From contig CAVRAP010000019.1 of NCBI GenBank assembly GCA_963718995.1, positions 62,001 through 126,000 on the forward strand: a stretch of 64,000 bases of DNA. Reading direction: 5' to 3'. Shown in pieces: positions 34,322 through 42,983 of the stretch (its first letter is position 1; each line of letters starts with the position of its first letter). The notes under the pieces were generated by a model. The model was not told where the DNA came from. It worked only from the letters and a program-made list of their open reading frames with translations, and ran no database searches. This stretch comes from UBA4744 sp963718995. Lineage in GTDB: Bacteria; Actinomycetota; Acidimicrobiia; Spongiisociales; UBA4744. The position numbers were made by a program, and so were the translations under genes.

Positions 34322-35323
34322 CTAGATCAGGCTGTCTGCCACTTCGGAGCGATAGGCGAACAGACCCGACCAGCCACCCGTATGCACAAAGAGCACCGTG
34401 TCGTCCTCTGTGAAACGACCGGAACGGATCAACCCGATCAAGCCGGCGGCTGCTTTGCCTGAGTACACCGGATCGAGGATCAACCCTTCGAGTTTCCCGA
34501 ACATCGAAATCGCTTCCAGCACCTCCGGGGTGATGGCGCCGTAGGACGGGCCGGCGTAGCCGCCCACGACCTCAACTCGATCACTGAGGTTGGTTTGCTC
34601 CAGTTCCAGGCGATCTGTCAACGGATCGAGCAACGCCCGCACGTCGGCGGCCACCCGTTCGGGCGCAGCATCAACGTCGATACCGATGATCTGGGTGTCG
34701 GGGAGGTAGGCGGCGGCGCCCGCCACGGTGCCGGCCTGGGTTCCGGCCGAACCGCTCGCATGGATGATCGCCGTCGGGGCCTCCATCTGATCGGCGACTT
34801 CGCGCACGGCCCGCACGTAACCCAGCGCACCGGTCACCGAAGAGATCCCGTAGGGGATCACGAACGGCCGCTTTCCCTGTGATCGCAACCCCGCCGCGAT
34901 GCCTTCGATGACCTCTGCCTGGTCGTCGGAGGCGGCGCAGGGGTGAACGGCCGCTCCGAACAGGCGGGTCAGGAAGTAGTTGCCGCCTTCCCGGTAGTCG
35001 GGCGAATCGATGCCGAAGCGGTCGACGATCACCGCACAGTGACATTCGAGTCCTAACGAAGCAGCGGTCCCGGCGAGTTGCCGCATCGCGTTGGATTGCG
35101 TGACGCCGATCGAAACAACCGAGTCGGCCCCCGCAGCAACGGCTTCGGCCAGCACGTACTCGAGCTTGCGGACCTTGTTTCCGCCACCGCCGGCGCCGGT
35201 CAGATCGTCCCGCTTCACGAAGATGCGGGGGCCGCCGAGATGGCCCGTCAGCCTCCGGCAGAACTGGACCGGCGTCGGGAGGACGGCCAATTCGAGGCGG
35301 TCGATGGTGTCGAGGTCGATCAT
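34322..35323 (-). CDS. D-cysteine desulfhydrase / ACC deaminase family PLP enzyme
   Basis: 333 residues from the ATG at 35323, which overlaps the stop of the kinase gene (ATGA). It is a fold-type II PLP enzyme; the lysine is in TGAGGGGNKVRKLEYVLAEA, followed by VTQSNAMRQLAGTAA with the Ser/Asn used by D-cysteine desulfhydrase and 1-aminocyclopropane-1-carboxylate deaminase. Which of the two substrates is used cannot be read from these motifs. Coupling to a PfkB sugar kinase is unusual and gives no clear pathway. Length matches the family (about 330). Confidence 0.87.
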   Translation of the reverse strand: MIDLDTIDRLELAVLPTPVQFCRRLTGHLGGPRIFVKRDDLTGAGGGGNKVRKLEYVLAEAVAAGADSVVSIGVTQSNAMRQLAGTAASLGLECHCAVIVDRFGIDSPDYREGGNYFLTRLFGAAVHPCAASDDQAEVIEGIAAGLRSQGKRPFVIPYGISSVTGALGYVRAVREVADQMEAPTAIIHASGSAGTQAGTVAGAAAYLPDTQIIGIDVDAAPERVAADVRALLDPLTDRLELEQTNLSDRVEVVGGYAGPSYGAITPEVLEAISMFGKLEGLILDPVYSGKAAAGLIGLIRSGRFTEDDTVLFVHTGGWSGLFAYRSEVADSLI

Positions 35324-36177
35324 CGTTGAGCCTCCCGTTTGACCAGGGTGGCGATGTCCGCCAGCGTCGGGACGCCGTTGGCGCGCCCCCGCCCGGCGAG
35401 GAGTGCCCCGGCTGCGGCCGCCATGTTGAGCATGTGATCCGGGTCCCATTCCGAAGCCAGTCCGTAGGCGCACATCGCGGCGAACACATCCCCGGCGCCC
35501 GTCCCGTCGACCGGGCTGACCCTTGGCGGAGCCGTCCGGTAGGTCTGATCACCCCACCACATCTCAATGTCACCCGGACCGCCGGTCAGCACGACCGGAT
35601 GTCCCTCGGCCGCCAAGCGGCCGGCGGCTTGCTCATCCGGGTGCTCGTGGCGCGACCACACCACCAGTGACGAGACCCCGGCGGTAGCCTCGCCGGCATC
35701 CAACCCGACGACCGGGATGCCGCGCCGCCCGGCCTCAGTGGCGACGGCCGCTCCGGCCTCTCCGGCGTACCCGTCGACGAGCACGACCTCGACGCCGTCC
35801 CAGGTCCGCTCCGGTACCTCTTGCCAGCGGGCGTCGTGGTATCCGGTGGAGAGAATGGTGCGATCCCCATCCGGGGTGATCATCACCACGCAGTGAGGGG
35901 TCCGGACGGCCTCCTCCTGGTGGACCTCACCGAGGTCGAGGTGGGGCCGAGCCATGGTCTTGAGCAGCCAGTCGCCCATCGGGTCGGATCCCAGAGCGTG
36001 GCCGATCAAGACGGTCTCAGCTTCCCAGGTCGCCAAGGCGACCGCCGCGTTGCCGGCGCCCCCGCCGTAGAGCATCTCCCATCCGTTTGACAAGAGGTCT
36101 TCGCCCGGAGCCGGCAACTTCGTGACGCGGTGGATGAGGTCCGGATTCAATGAGCCGTAACACAGCGCTTTGACCAT
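35320..36177 (-). CDS. PfkB-family carbohydrate kinase
   Basis: 285 residues from the ATG at 36177 (MVKALCYGSLNPDLIHRV). The second PfkB signature SPVDGTGAGDVFAAMCAYGLA with its catalytic Asp is near residue 235, and the N-terminal GGGAGNAAVALA segment binds sugar. Substrate likely a sugar or nucleoside. TAGCCT (36185-36190, minus strand) is 7 nt from the ATG. First gene of a two-gene operon with the desulfhydrase-like gene. Confidence 0.88.
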   Translation of the reverse strand: MVKALCYGSLNPDLIHRVTKLPAPGEDLLSNGWEMLYGGGAGNAAVALATWEAETVLIGHALGSDPMGDWLLKTMARPHLDLGEVHQEEAVRTPHCVVMITPDGDRTILSTGYHDARWQEVPERTWDGVEVVLVDGYAGEAGAAVATEAGRRGIPVVGLDAGEATAGVSSLVVWSRHEHPDEQAAGRLAAEGHPVVLTGGPGDIEMWWGDQTYRTAPPRVSPVDGTGAGDVFAAMCAYGLASEWDPDHMLNMAAAAGALLAGRGRANGVPTLADIATLVKREAQR

Positions 36178-36184
36178 GAGCCTC

Positions 36185-36190
36185 AGGCTA
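36185..36190 (-). promoter_or_regulatory. Putative -10 box (TAGCCT), leaderless
   Basis: 7 nt upstream of the PfkB ATG at 36177. Confidence 0.45.
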
Positions 36191-36284
36191 GAACGATCGT
36201 CACGCCGACCTCGGCCCGGGAACCTCGTCTTCGACACCCGGGCGAGGTGCGTTAAACCGTGTGGCCTGATTACCCTCTCGGGCT

Positions 36285-36750
36285 ATGTCGCGATGGATGC
36301 CCCTTTTCCTGGTGATGGCCGTGCTCGTCGGCGCGTGCACGGACAACGGAGTCGACCCCACCACGACGACCATCGCGGAGGTTACGACGACCACAGCATC
36401 CACCACCACGACGCTTCCCGATGGGACGGATATCACGGCGGCACCGACGACCACAGCATCCACCACCACGACGACGGCCGGTCCGGTCGTCACCGTGGTC
36501 GAGATCGTGGTGGCGGGCGGGACGGTTGGCCGGGTCGAGCGTTTTGAGGTGCCGCTCGATGGGGCGGTTCGGTTGGTGGTTACGGCCGACATCTCCGATG
36601 AGATCCACCTGCACGGATACGACCTCCACGCCGATGTCACGCCCGGAGCAGGAAGCGGTCCTCGAGTTCGAAGCCACCATCCCCGGCGTCTTCGAGATCG
36701 AGCTGGAAGGTGCAGGCGTGCTGATCGGCGAACTGCAGGTAGCTCCGTGA
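36285..36750 (+). CDS. Cupredoxin-like lipoprotein, frameshifted
   Basis: Lipoprotein signal (MSRWMPLFLVMAVLVGAC), a Thr-rich spacer containing a repeated segment (TTTTASTTTTLPDGTD / TTTASTTTTTAGP), then a beta domain with VRLVVTADISDEIHLHGYDLHADVTP resembling cupredoxin-like EfeO/CopC-type folds (possible metal His in H-L-H-G-Y-D). Removing one G at 36645/36646 continues with EQEAVLEFEATIPGVFEIEL and stops at 36748-36750, giving about 154 residues. Without the correction the frame runs falsely into the next gene. TACCCT at 36271-36276 is 8 nt from the ATG. Confidence 0.8.
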
Positions 36751-38090
36751 TCCGACGGACCGGTTTCGTGGCGATGATCGCCACCCTCATCTCCGCCATT
36801 CCGGCCCCGGCGCTCGCCCACGGCATCGGAGGCCGGGCAGATCTGCCCGTTCCGATCGAGTTCTTCCTCTACGGCGCCGCGGTCGTGCTGATCGTCTCGT
36901 TTATCGCGCTGGCGCTGCTCTGGCCGGAACCCCGGCTGCAGGGCGGCCCGCTCGAAAAGGTGGTGACCGCCGGGCCGATCGGATGGCCGGGCCGTGTCCT
37001 GGCCGGGGTGGGCGTGGTCGGGTTGCTGGTGGTCGTCGCCGCCGGCCTCGTTGGCGTGCAGAACAGTTCGCGCAACGTGGCACCCGTGCTGGTGTGGGTG
37101 GTCTTCTGGCTGGTGGTCCCGTTCCTGGCGGCTCTGGTCGGCAACCTGTACACGTACCTGAACCCGTGGCGGGTCCTGGGGTCGCTGGTCGGCAGCGAGG
37201 AACGCCCGGCCCTGCTCGAACGCCTGGGGGTCTATCCCGCCGCGTTCGCCCTGTTGCTGTTCACCTGGATGGAATTGATCGCCCCGGAGGGTGGCCAACC
37301 AAGCACGGTGGCCGTCGCCGCCCTTGTCTATACCGCCTACCTGATCGGTCTGATGGTGTGGGCCGGTCGCTCCACCGGGCTGCAGATCGGTGATGCTTTC
37401 ACGACCTACAACCGGCTGATCAGCGCCATCTCCCCATGGGGACGTGACGCAGAAGGCCGGTTGGTGCGCCGGGGTTGGATCCGGGCCCTTCCGGTGCTGC
37501 CGCGCTGGCCGGGTCTCACTTTGTTCGTGGTGCTGATGATCGGAACCGTCAGCTACGACGGCCTGTCGAGCACCCAGTGGTGGCGTGATCTCCTGGGCAC
37601 GAAGGCCGGGACGATGCTGTGGGAGACCCTCGGTTTCGTCGCCGTCTCGGCAGTGATCGGCGCTGCCTACTGGACGGCTTCGTGGGCGGCCGTCAAGCTG
37701 GCCGAGGACGTCCGGAGCCCCGCCCAGGTGGCGGCCTCGTTCGCTCACACACTCGTCCCGATTGCCCTGGCCTACGCCTTTGCCCACTATTTCACGCTGA
37801 TTCTGTTCGAAGGCCAGTTGCTGGTCTCCACGGCCAGTGATCCCTTCGGCCAGGGTTGGGATCTGTTCGGAACCGCCGAGCGGGCCATCAACTACTGGAT
37901 GTCCCCCCGGGTCGTCTGGTACGTCCAGGTCGTCGCCATCGTGGCGGGCCACGTCACCGGGGTGATCCTCGCCCACGACCGAGCGCTGGCCGAGTTCCCG
38001 CCGGTTCGTGCCGTCCGTTCCCAATATGCGATGCTGGTGCTCATGGTCGCCTTGACGGCTCTTGGTCTCACGATCCTGGCAGCGGGATGA
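36747..38090 (+). CDS. Polytopic membrane protein of unknown function
   Basis: 447 residues from the GTG at 36747, which overlaps the upstream stop codon (GTGA). A signal-like first segment (MIATLISAIPAPALAHGIGG) is followed by about ten membrane helices. Notable motifs are LYTYLNPWRVLG, HYFTLILFEGQLL and VVWYVQVVAIVAGHVTGVILAHDRAL. The His-rich helices and the cupredoxin-like partner suggest a metal or redox role, but this is inference. Similar actinobacterial proteins are sometimes annotated as fenitrothion hydrolase; I do not trust that as a function. Confidence 0.75.
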   Translation: MIRRTGFVAMIATLISAIPAPALAHGIGGRADLPVPIEFFLYGAAVVLIVSFIALALLWPEPRLQGGPLEKVVTAGPIGWPGRVLAGVGVVGLLVVVAAGLVGVQNSSRNVAPVLVWVVFWLVVPFLAALVGNLYTYLNPWRVLGSLVGSEERPALLERLGVYPAAFALLLFTWMELIAPEGGQPSTVAVAALVYTAYLIGLMVWAGRSTGLQIGDAFTTYNRLISAISPWGRDAEGRLVRRGWIRALPVLPRWPGLTLFVVLMIGTVSYDGLSSTQWWRDLLGTKAGTMLWETLGFVAVSAVIGAAYWTASWAAVKLAEDVRSPAQVAASFAHTLVPIALAYAFAHYFTLILFEGQLLVSTASDPFGQGWDLFGTAERAINYWMSPRVVWYVQVVAIVAGHVTGVILAHDRALAEFPPVRAVRSQYAMLVLMVALTALGLTILAAG

Positions 38091-38266
38091 CGGAGCTCAC
38101 CTGGATTCTGGCCCACCAGGGCGGCTGGGACGAAGCTCTCTACGTCGCCGTCCCCGCCCTGGCTCTCCTCTATGCGTTGCGGAAAGCCGAGAAGCGGGCC
38201 CGCGCCAACGCCGAAGCCAGAGAAGCCGCCCAAGCCACCTCCGACCAGGACACCCTCGGAACCTAA
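38087..38266 (+). CDS. 59-residue membrane-anchored small protein
   Basis: MTELTWILAHQGGWDEALYV is followed by one hydrophobic helix (AVPALALLYALRK) and a charged Ala/Arg/Glu-rich tail. The ATG overlaps the stop of the membrane protein gene (ATGA), so it is translationally coupled and belongs to the same three-gene unit. Function unknown; it may be a subunit of the upstream membrane protein. Confidence 0.7.
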   Translation: MTELTWILAHQGGWDEALYVAVPALALLYALRKAEKRARANAEAREAAQATSDQDTLGT

Positions 38267-38277
38267 GACTGCGAGAG

Positions 38278-38546
38278 CCCCCTCCGTCCTCGCTGCGCTC
38301 GGCCACCTCCCCCACGTGGCAGCGGGGGAGGTCGTGGTTGGGGGGTTCCCTTGATTGAGGGTCCTGTGTTCTCTTCGTCCTCCCTCGCCGAAGGCGGGGG
38401 AGGTGCTTCTCGCCGGAGGCGAGAAGCGGAGGGGGGACTATCTGGACTATTCCGGTATGAACAGTCCTGGAGGGCTCGGGTTTGAACATAGTCCCCCTTC
38501 CAGGGGGAAAGTACCGCCGCCGAAGGCGGGGGTAGGGGGTCGTCTT
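38278..38546. repeat. Palindromic repeats: two module A copies and one module D
   Basis: 38278-38333 (A, forward), 38376-38436 (A, reverse) and 38491-38541 (D: GTCCCCCTTCCAGGGGGAAAG then GCCGCCgaaGGCGG). They fill most of the 427-bp gap 38267-38693; no gene seen there. Confidence 0.85.
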
Positions 38547-38594
38547 CCTGCCCAGACCGCCTAGCCCTGCTCTGGCCAGATCGGGTTGTATCTC

Positions 38595-38643
38595 GCTGAT
38601 AGCTGATAGCTGATAGCTGATAGCTGAAAGCTGACAGTTGACA
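38595..38643. repeat. Heptamer tandem array (GCTGATA)
   Basis: Seven head-to-tail 7-base units: GCTGATA four times, then GCTGAAA, GCTGACA and GTTGACA, with divergence increasing toward the 3' end. 50 bp upstream of the next gene. Confidence 0.9.
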
Positions 38644-38693
38644 CCCGGCTCTCGTGGAACGGTGGGCGTGGCTGCTCTATGATTGCGCTTCAT

Positions 38694-39887
38694 ATGTCTG
38701 ACGCATTGATTGCTGCCGCAACCGAAGCCATCGGGGGAGTCCCCGCTGAACTGCTTCGTCGCTCCGCGCAGGCGCGGGCTCAGGCTCAAGGCGTCAGTTT
38801 GGATGAGATCCTGCAATCGTGGACGGGTGGGGCCCCGATGCCGGCGGCGGCTCCCGCTCCGGTCGAGACGGCTCCCGTTGAGGTGGTCGCGACTCCGGAG
38901 CCCGAACCAGTAGCCCCGCCTGTCGCCGCTGAGCCCGCCGCGGAAGCCGCTCCGGCGCCGGTGGCAACTGCCGTGCAGGTCCTCGAACCTGTCGTTGCGC
39001 TCGAACCTGCGCCGCTCGGCGATCGGGTTCGCTTCGCGGCCGGCATTGGGGCGGTCATGGGGCTGATCCTCGGCGTGGTGCTGGCCCTCGCCGCTTCGCC
39101 ACTGGTTGTGGACCGGGCGACCATCATCGGTGAAGATCCCTATCGAGCAGGCGTTGAGGTCACGCTCACCTGGTTCATCGTCTTGACGGCTATTGCCTCG
39201 GCCGTTTTTGGAGCACTCATCGCCTCGGCTTCCCGTTTGATGCCGGCCTGGTTCCATCCGGAGATGATGTTGCGAGGATCGGTCCGTGCGACCTCCTCGA
39301 TGGGGGCCATCATCGGCGCCGTCTTCGGCACGATCGGTGCTGCGCTGGCGAGTGGTCTGGTTGGGGAAACTGTGGAGGCAGGAGCGGGTGGCGTCCCTGG
39401 CGAAACCGTGCAGACGGCAGTTGTTCTGTCCGTGGGCGGGACCTTCCTGGCTCTCCTGATTGGCGGTGCGATACTCGGAGCGCTGGTCGCGGCCGTCGTC
39501 CAACTGCTGGGCGAACCGACCGTGTTGCCCGCCGACATCGAGGCTGAGGCCAACGTGGTGAAACGGCGGTTGGCCGGATCAATCTTGATCCCTCTGGCCG
39601 GATTGACCGCCATTGCGCTCATCGTCCTGCCGCTGGCCCTGCTCTTTTTGGAGTTCCCCGTTGGCGCAACAGCATTGGCGATCGTCGCTTCCGCCGGCAT
39701 CCTGATGTTCGCGTTTCTGGCCGCGTACAAGCCGGGTCTGCGCATCACCCGGAACGAGTTCATCCTTGCCGCCGTCGGCATCGGCATCGTGCTGCTGTTC
39801 ATCGCCCTGGCGGTTTTCAACTATGGACCGGCGGAAGAGGCACAGACCGAAGAGGCCGGGGCCCTGCTGCGCCTTCTTCTTACCTGA
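38694..39887 (+). CDS. Membrane protein with Ala/Pro-rich linker, unknown function
   Basis: 397 residues. Residues 1-45 form a small helical head (MSDALIAAATEAIGGVPAEL...GVSLDEILQSW). A Pro/Ala/Glu/Val linker (about 50-105) leads to a C-terminal part of about eight membrane helices (from VRFAAGIGAVMGLILGVVLAL). The head resembles short protein-binding modules, which suggests the linker tethers a soluble partner to the membrane; this is inference. Ends 13 bp before a strong hairpin terminator. Confidence 0.7.
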   Translation: MSDALIAAATEAIGGVPAELLRRSAQARAQAQGVSLDEILQSWTGGAPMPAAAPAPVETAPVEVVATPEPEPVAPPVAAEPAAEAAPAPVATAVQVLEPVVALEPAPLGDRVRFAAGIGAVMGLILGVVLALAASPLVVDRATIIGEDPYRAGVEVTLTWFIVLTAIASAVFGALIASASRLMPAWFHPEMMLRGSVRATSSMGAIIGAVFGTIGAALASGLVGETVEAGAGGVPGETVQTAVVLSVGGTFLALLIGGAILGALVAAVVQLLGEPTVLPADIEAEANVVKRRLAGSILIPLAGLTAIALIVLPLALLFLEFPVGATALAIVASAGILMFAFLAAYKPGLRITRNEFILAAVGIGIVLLFIALAVFNYGPAEEAQTEEAGALLRLLLT

Positions 39888-39900
39888 CCGGTCATGAGAA

Positions 39901-39926
39901 AGACCCCGGCCGGATGGCCGGGGTCT
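39901..39926. terminator. Bidirectional intrinsic terminator
   Basis: Perfect 11-bp stem AGACCCCGGCC / GGCCGGGGTCT with loop GGAT, then CTTTCTT on the plus strand and AAAG... on the other side. It lies between two convergent genes (ends at 39887 and 39949) and can serve both. Confidence 0.88.
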
Positions 39927-39948
39927 CTTTCTTCATCGCAGTGCCGCT

Positions 39949-40419
39949 TCAGTCATCGAAGCCATCGTCGTCATCACTGTCATCGGAGTGACCAGAACCG
40001 TCGTCGTCTGAGTCATCATCCGAGCCGTCATCGTCCGAGGAGTCGTCATAGCTGTCGTCGTCCAATTCGTTTGAGTCGTTCGAGTCGTCCGAGGAGTCGT
40101 GATAGCTGTCGTCGTTCGATGAGTCCTCGTAGCTGTCGTCACTGGAATCGTCGTCGGTTGAACTGCTGGTCCCAACGCTGCTGCCGGCAGTGTCGTCTCC
40201 GAGCTCAGTTTGCTCGGCGATCCCCTGCTCGCGGTCGACGATCTCGACGGCGTCTTCCCCGCCGGACGCTGCGTCGTCGGTTGACGTCTGAAAAACGTCG
40301 GTCGCGCCCGTTGTCGAGGTCGTCGAAGTGGACGAGTCGCCCGGACTCGCCCACGCGAACCCGGCGATGAGCAGGGTTGCCAGCACGGCGGTGCTGATGA
40401 TCGAAATGCGTTTGATCAT
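39949..40419 (-). CDS. Secreted Asp/Ser-rich repetitive protein
   Basis: 156 residues from the ATG at 40419, preceded by AAGGAG at 7 nt. A signal peptide (MIKRISIISTAVLATLLIAGFAWA) and a Ser/Thr-rich part lead to a tail of about 65 residues made almost only of Asp and Ser (DDSYDDSSDDD-type units) with Tyr, Asn, Gly and His. Such tails bind Ca2+ or other cations or form extended surface filaments. No homologous family recognised. The repetitive DNA (GTCGTCCGA-like) reflects the amino acids. Confidence 0.75.
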   Translation of the reverse strand: MIKRISIISTAVLATLLIAGFAWASPGDSSTSTTSTTGATDVFQTSTDDAASGGEDAVEIVDREQGIAEQTELGDDTAGSSVGTSSSTDDDSSDDSYEDSSNDDSYHDSSDDSNDSNELDDDSYDDSSDDDGSDDDSDDDGSGHSDDSDDDDGFDD

Positions 40420-40600
40420 GATGGATCTCCTTTGTCGCGTATTGACTGTCGCCATCGTGGCGGGGGTTTGGCAACGGCCACACCATGGGAGAGATAACAC
40501 GAGGCAAAACTTCCTCGGGCGGAGTCAAACCTCGATGAACACTACGAAGAAGGGCACCTGATAGGGTTGGCTTGCGGTCAGTCAAGGGCGGGACGCACAT

Positions 40601-40994
40601 ATGAGCGACGGCGAGTGGGTGACACTGCCGATGGGCAAGGCCCGCCGCGAAGAGTCCGGCATTGTCTACGTGCTGATCGAGACCCACACGCCGGCACCCG
40701 GCGATGATCGGGTTCAGGCATCGGTTGAGCTCATTGACAGGATGAAGGCCGAGCTCGTGCCAGATGGCCGGGCTCCCATGTTGATCGATGCGGTCCGGAC
40801 TCGAGTGGCTCGAGCGCAGCTCCCGCCAGGTGGTCACGAACTCCGATCATGCCTCGGCCCGGGCCATCATTGCCCGGTCGACGCCCGCCCGGGCCACGGC
40901 CGGCGCGATGGCCACCGTCGATCGACCGTCGGTTCCCACCAAGGTCTTCTCGAACGAGACCGAGGCTCGCGCCTGGCTCGAACAGTTCCTGTAG
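40601..40994 (+). CDS. STAS/SpoIIAA-like (DUF7793-type) small protein, frameshifted
   Basis: Begins MSDGEWVTLPMGKARREESG and reads an alpha-beta domain up to PMLIDAVR. The frame is then lost to an Arg-rich run. Removing one base near 40799 (CGGACTCGAG read as CGGCTCGAG) continues LEWLERSSRQVVTNSDHASA..PTKVFSNETEARAWLEQFL to a stop at 40992-40994, about 130 residues. The C-terminal F-x-x-E-x-E-A-x-x-W-L ending is typical of this STAS-like family. Role unknown. Confidence 0.7.
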
Positions 40995-41030
40995 AACCGG
41001 GCGTCTTTCGAGGACCTGATTCCGGGTGGT

Positions 41031-41163
41031 GCCCCCTCAGTCCTCGCTGCGCTCGGACAGCTCCCCCGTCTGCGCCGGGGGAGCACGAAAAAAGATTCTC
41101 ACGTCCTCCCTCGCCGAAGGTGGGGGAGGTGGGTCGGCTCGGAAGAGCCGAGCCGGAGGGGGC
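41031..41163. repeat. Two module A palindromic repeats
   Basis: 41031-41087 (forward, CTCCCCCGTCTGCGCCGGGGGAG hairpin region) and 41102-41163 (reverse). Located between the STAS-like gene and the ctaG end. Confidence 0.85.
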
Positions 41164-41182
41164 TTACCCCAACCCTGAACAG

Positions 41183-42022
41183 CTAGGAACTTCTCAGTTC
41201 CTTTTCCATAGCTTCCCAGCGTTGCTCTTCGTTGTACCAGCGGAACCAGATCACGGCGATGATCGCCCATAGGTACAGGCCGGCAACCAGCTTCATGATG
41301 AGGCCGGCCACCGTCTGGTCGGTGATCGTGTCGAAGCCCCACAGCTTGGGGAAGGTCTCGTAGATCTTGTAGATGGGTTTGGTTCCGAAGGTCAGGAACG
41401 AGGCGGGCACGGTGGGGATGATCGAATGGAGGAACAGATAGAACGCCTGGGCCGGGGGAGTGAGGCGGGGCACGGCCGGGAGCGGGCTGAGCACGGGCAT
41501 CCACATGAACATCGCCGAGATGAAGAACACGGCATGGATGAGGAAATGGGCGACGTCCGAGGTGACCATCAACTCGTTGATAGTCGGCCAGTGGATGCCG
41601 ACCAGGATGAGGGAGTAGAAGAAGAAGGCGGGGACCGGGCGGCTCAGCCGTTGCACGAGGCGCAGCACCCGGGGGTTCTCCACCACCAGCTCCGCCAACC
41701 AGCGGGGGGTGCCCAGCAGCAGCAGCGGGGGGACCACCAGGCCGATGAGGAGATGTTCGATCATGTGGAAGGTGAACATCGACTCTTCCGCCAGGTCGTG
41801 GATCGGCCACCAGGCCGCCACGAACAACGCGGCGACTCCGCCGAAGAACCAGGCGATCTGCTTGGGAGTGGCGGCGGGTGTGCCCTTGGGGACCTTGTAG
41901 GGGCCGATCCGGCGCACCGCGTATACGTAGCCAACAACCGAGGCAACCACCAGGATGAGCACGTCGGGGTGCCAGTTGAACGGGGCTATCTCGGTCAGGG
42001 TGAGAGAGGGCGCAGGTTGCAC
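41183..42022 (-). CDS. ctaG: Cytochrome c oxidase assembly factor CtaG
   Basis: 279 residues, seven or eight predicted membrane helices. CtaG/Caa3-type proteins help mature the oxidase, probably in CuB insertion. Conserved pieces are TFHMIEHLLIGLVVPPLLLLGTP (His-containing helix), DVAHFLIHAVFFISAMFMWMPV and LTPPAQAFYLFLHSIIPTVPASFL. Last gene of the ctaC-D-E-F-G unit, 10 bp after ctaF. Confidence 0.93.
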   Translation of the reverse strand: MQPAPSLTLTEIAPFNWHPDVLILVVASVVGYVYAVRRIGPYKVPKGTPAATPKQIAWFFGGVAALFVAAWWPIHDLAEESMFTFHMIEHLLIGLVVPPLLLLGTPRWLAELVVENPRVLRLVQRLSRPVPAFFFYSLILVGIHWPTINELMVTSDVAHFLIHAVFFISAMFMWMPVLSPLPAVPRLTPPAQAFYLFLHSIIPTVPASFLTFGTKPIYKIYETFPKLWGFDTITDQTVAGLIMKLVAGLYLWAIIAVIWFRWYNEEQRWEAMEKELRSS

Positions 42023-42032
42023 CGGAGCCGTC

Positions 42033-42368
42033 CTATCCGAAGCGGGGAATGATCAGGAAGGAGACCAGCAACACTGCGTAGATCAATCCCGCCAGGATGA
42101 AGCCGGCGCCGAAGAGCCCGGTCAGCAACCGCTTCTCGTATTTGAGGTGCATGTAGTAGCCGACCACCACACCGAATTTGATGGCCGCCAGCAGCAGCAG
42201 GGCGGGGGTCACCAGCTTCCCGAACGTCGGTTCGGTGTAGTACAAGCCGACCTCGATGCCCGTCAGCACGGCCAGCAGTAACGCAATCTGCACGTACTGG
42301 CGCGGGGTGGGATGGTGATGCCCCCCGGTTGTTGCTGTCTCGCTCCCGGTTGTTGCAGTCTCGCTCAT
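42033..42368 (-). CDS. ctaF: Cytochrome c oxidase subunit IV
   Basis: 111 residues with three membrane helices, as in the small COX4/prokaryotic subunit IV family (YVQIALLLAVLTGIEVGLYY, LLLLAAIKFGVVVGYYMHLKYEKR). The N-terminus has a tandem duplication S-E-T-A-T-T-G twice, from a 21-bp DNA repeat, and H-H-H. Lies 9 bp after ctaE. Confidence 0.9.
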   Translation of the reverse strand: MSETATTGSETATTGGHHHPTPRQYVQIALLLAVLTGIEVGLYYTEPTFGKLVTPALLLLAAIKFGVVVGYYMHLKYEKRLLTGLFGAGFILAGLIYAVLLVSFLIIPRFG

Positions 42369-42377
42369 GTCGATGTC

Positions 42378-42983
42378 CTAAGGAATCAGGTAGACGACGG
42401 TGAAGATCACGATCCAGATGATGTCCACGAAGTGCCAGTAGAGACCGACCAGCTCCAGGTTGAGGCCCTTTGCCTCGGAGAGGCCATCCTGGCGGCGCGA
42501 TATCCCGAACAGGGAGAGCAGCATGATGATCCCGATCACCACGTGGGTCCCGTGGAAGCCGGTGAGCAGATAGAAGGCGGAGGCAGCCGCGTTGGTCTTC
42601 ATCGTCATGCCTTCGTGAATGAACGTGGAGAACTCGAAGACCTGGCCGGCGATGAACACCATTCCGAGGAGCGCCGTGGCCAGCAGCCAGGAGCGGGTGG
42701 CCGGCTGGTCTTTGCGGCTCAACGCATTGTGAGCCAGCACCATCGTCAACGAGCTCATGAGCAGCACGAACGAACTGACCGACGTGAACGGGATGTCGTA
42801 CAGCTCGCGGGGCATCGGTTGAGGCAGTCCCTCCCTGCCTTTGAAGAGCAGGTAGGTGGAGATGAGCGCCCCAAAGAACATGAACTCGGAGGACAGGAAG
42901 ACCCACATGGCCAGCTTGCGGTTGTCGACCCCGAGGCCTTCGTGTTCGTCGTGGTGACCGAGGTCGTGCGCGAGGTCGGCCAT
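42378..42983 (-). CDS. ctaE: Cytochrome c oxidase subunit III
   Basis: 201 residues from the ATG at 42983 (MADLAHDLGHHDEHEGLGVD). Five membrane helices with KLAMWVFLSSEFMFFGALISTYL, FYLLTGFHGTHVVIGIIML and LYWHFVDIIWIVIFTVVYL, the last being the conserved C-terminal signature. The start overlaps the ctaD stop codon (ATGA). Confidence 0.95.
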   Translation of the reverse strand: MADLAHDLGHHDEHEGLGVDNRKLAMWVFLSSEFMFFGALISTYLLFKGREGLPQPMPRELYDIPFTSVSSFVLLMSSLTMVLAHNALSRKDQPATRSWLLATALLGMVFIAGQVFEFSTFIHEGMTMKTNAAASAFYLLTGFHGTHVVIGIIMLLSLFGISRRQDGLSEAKGLNLELVGLYWHFVDIIWIVIFTVVYLIP

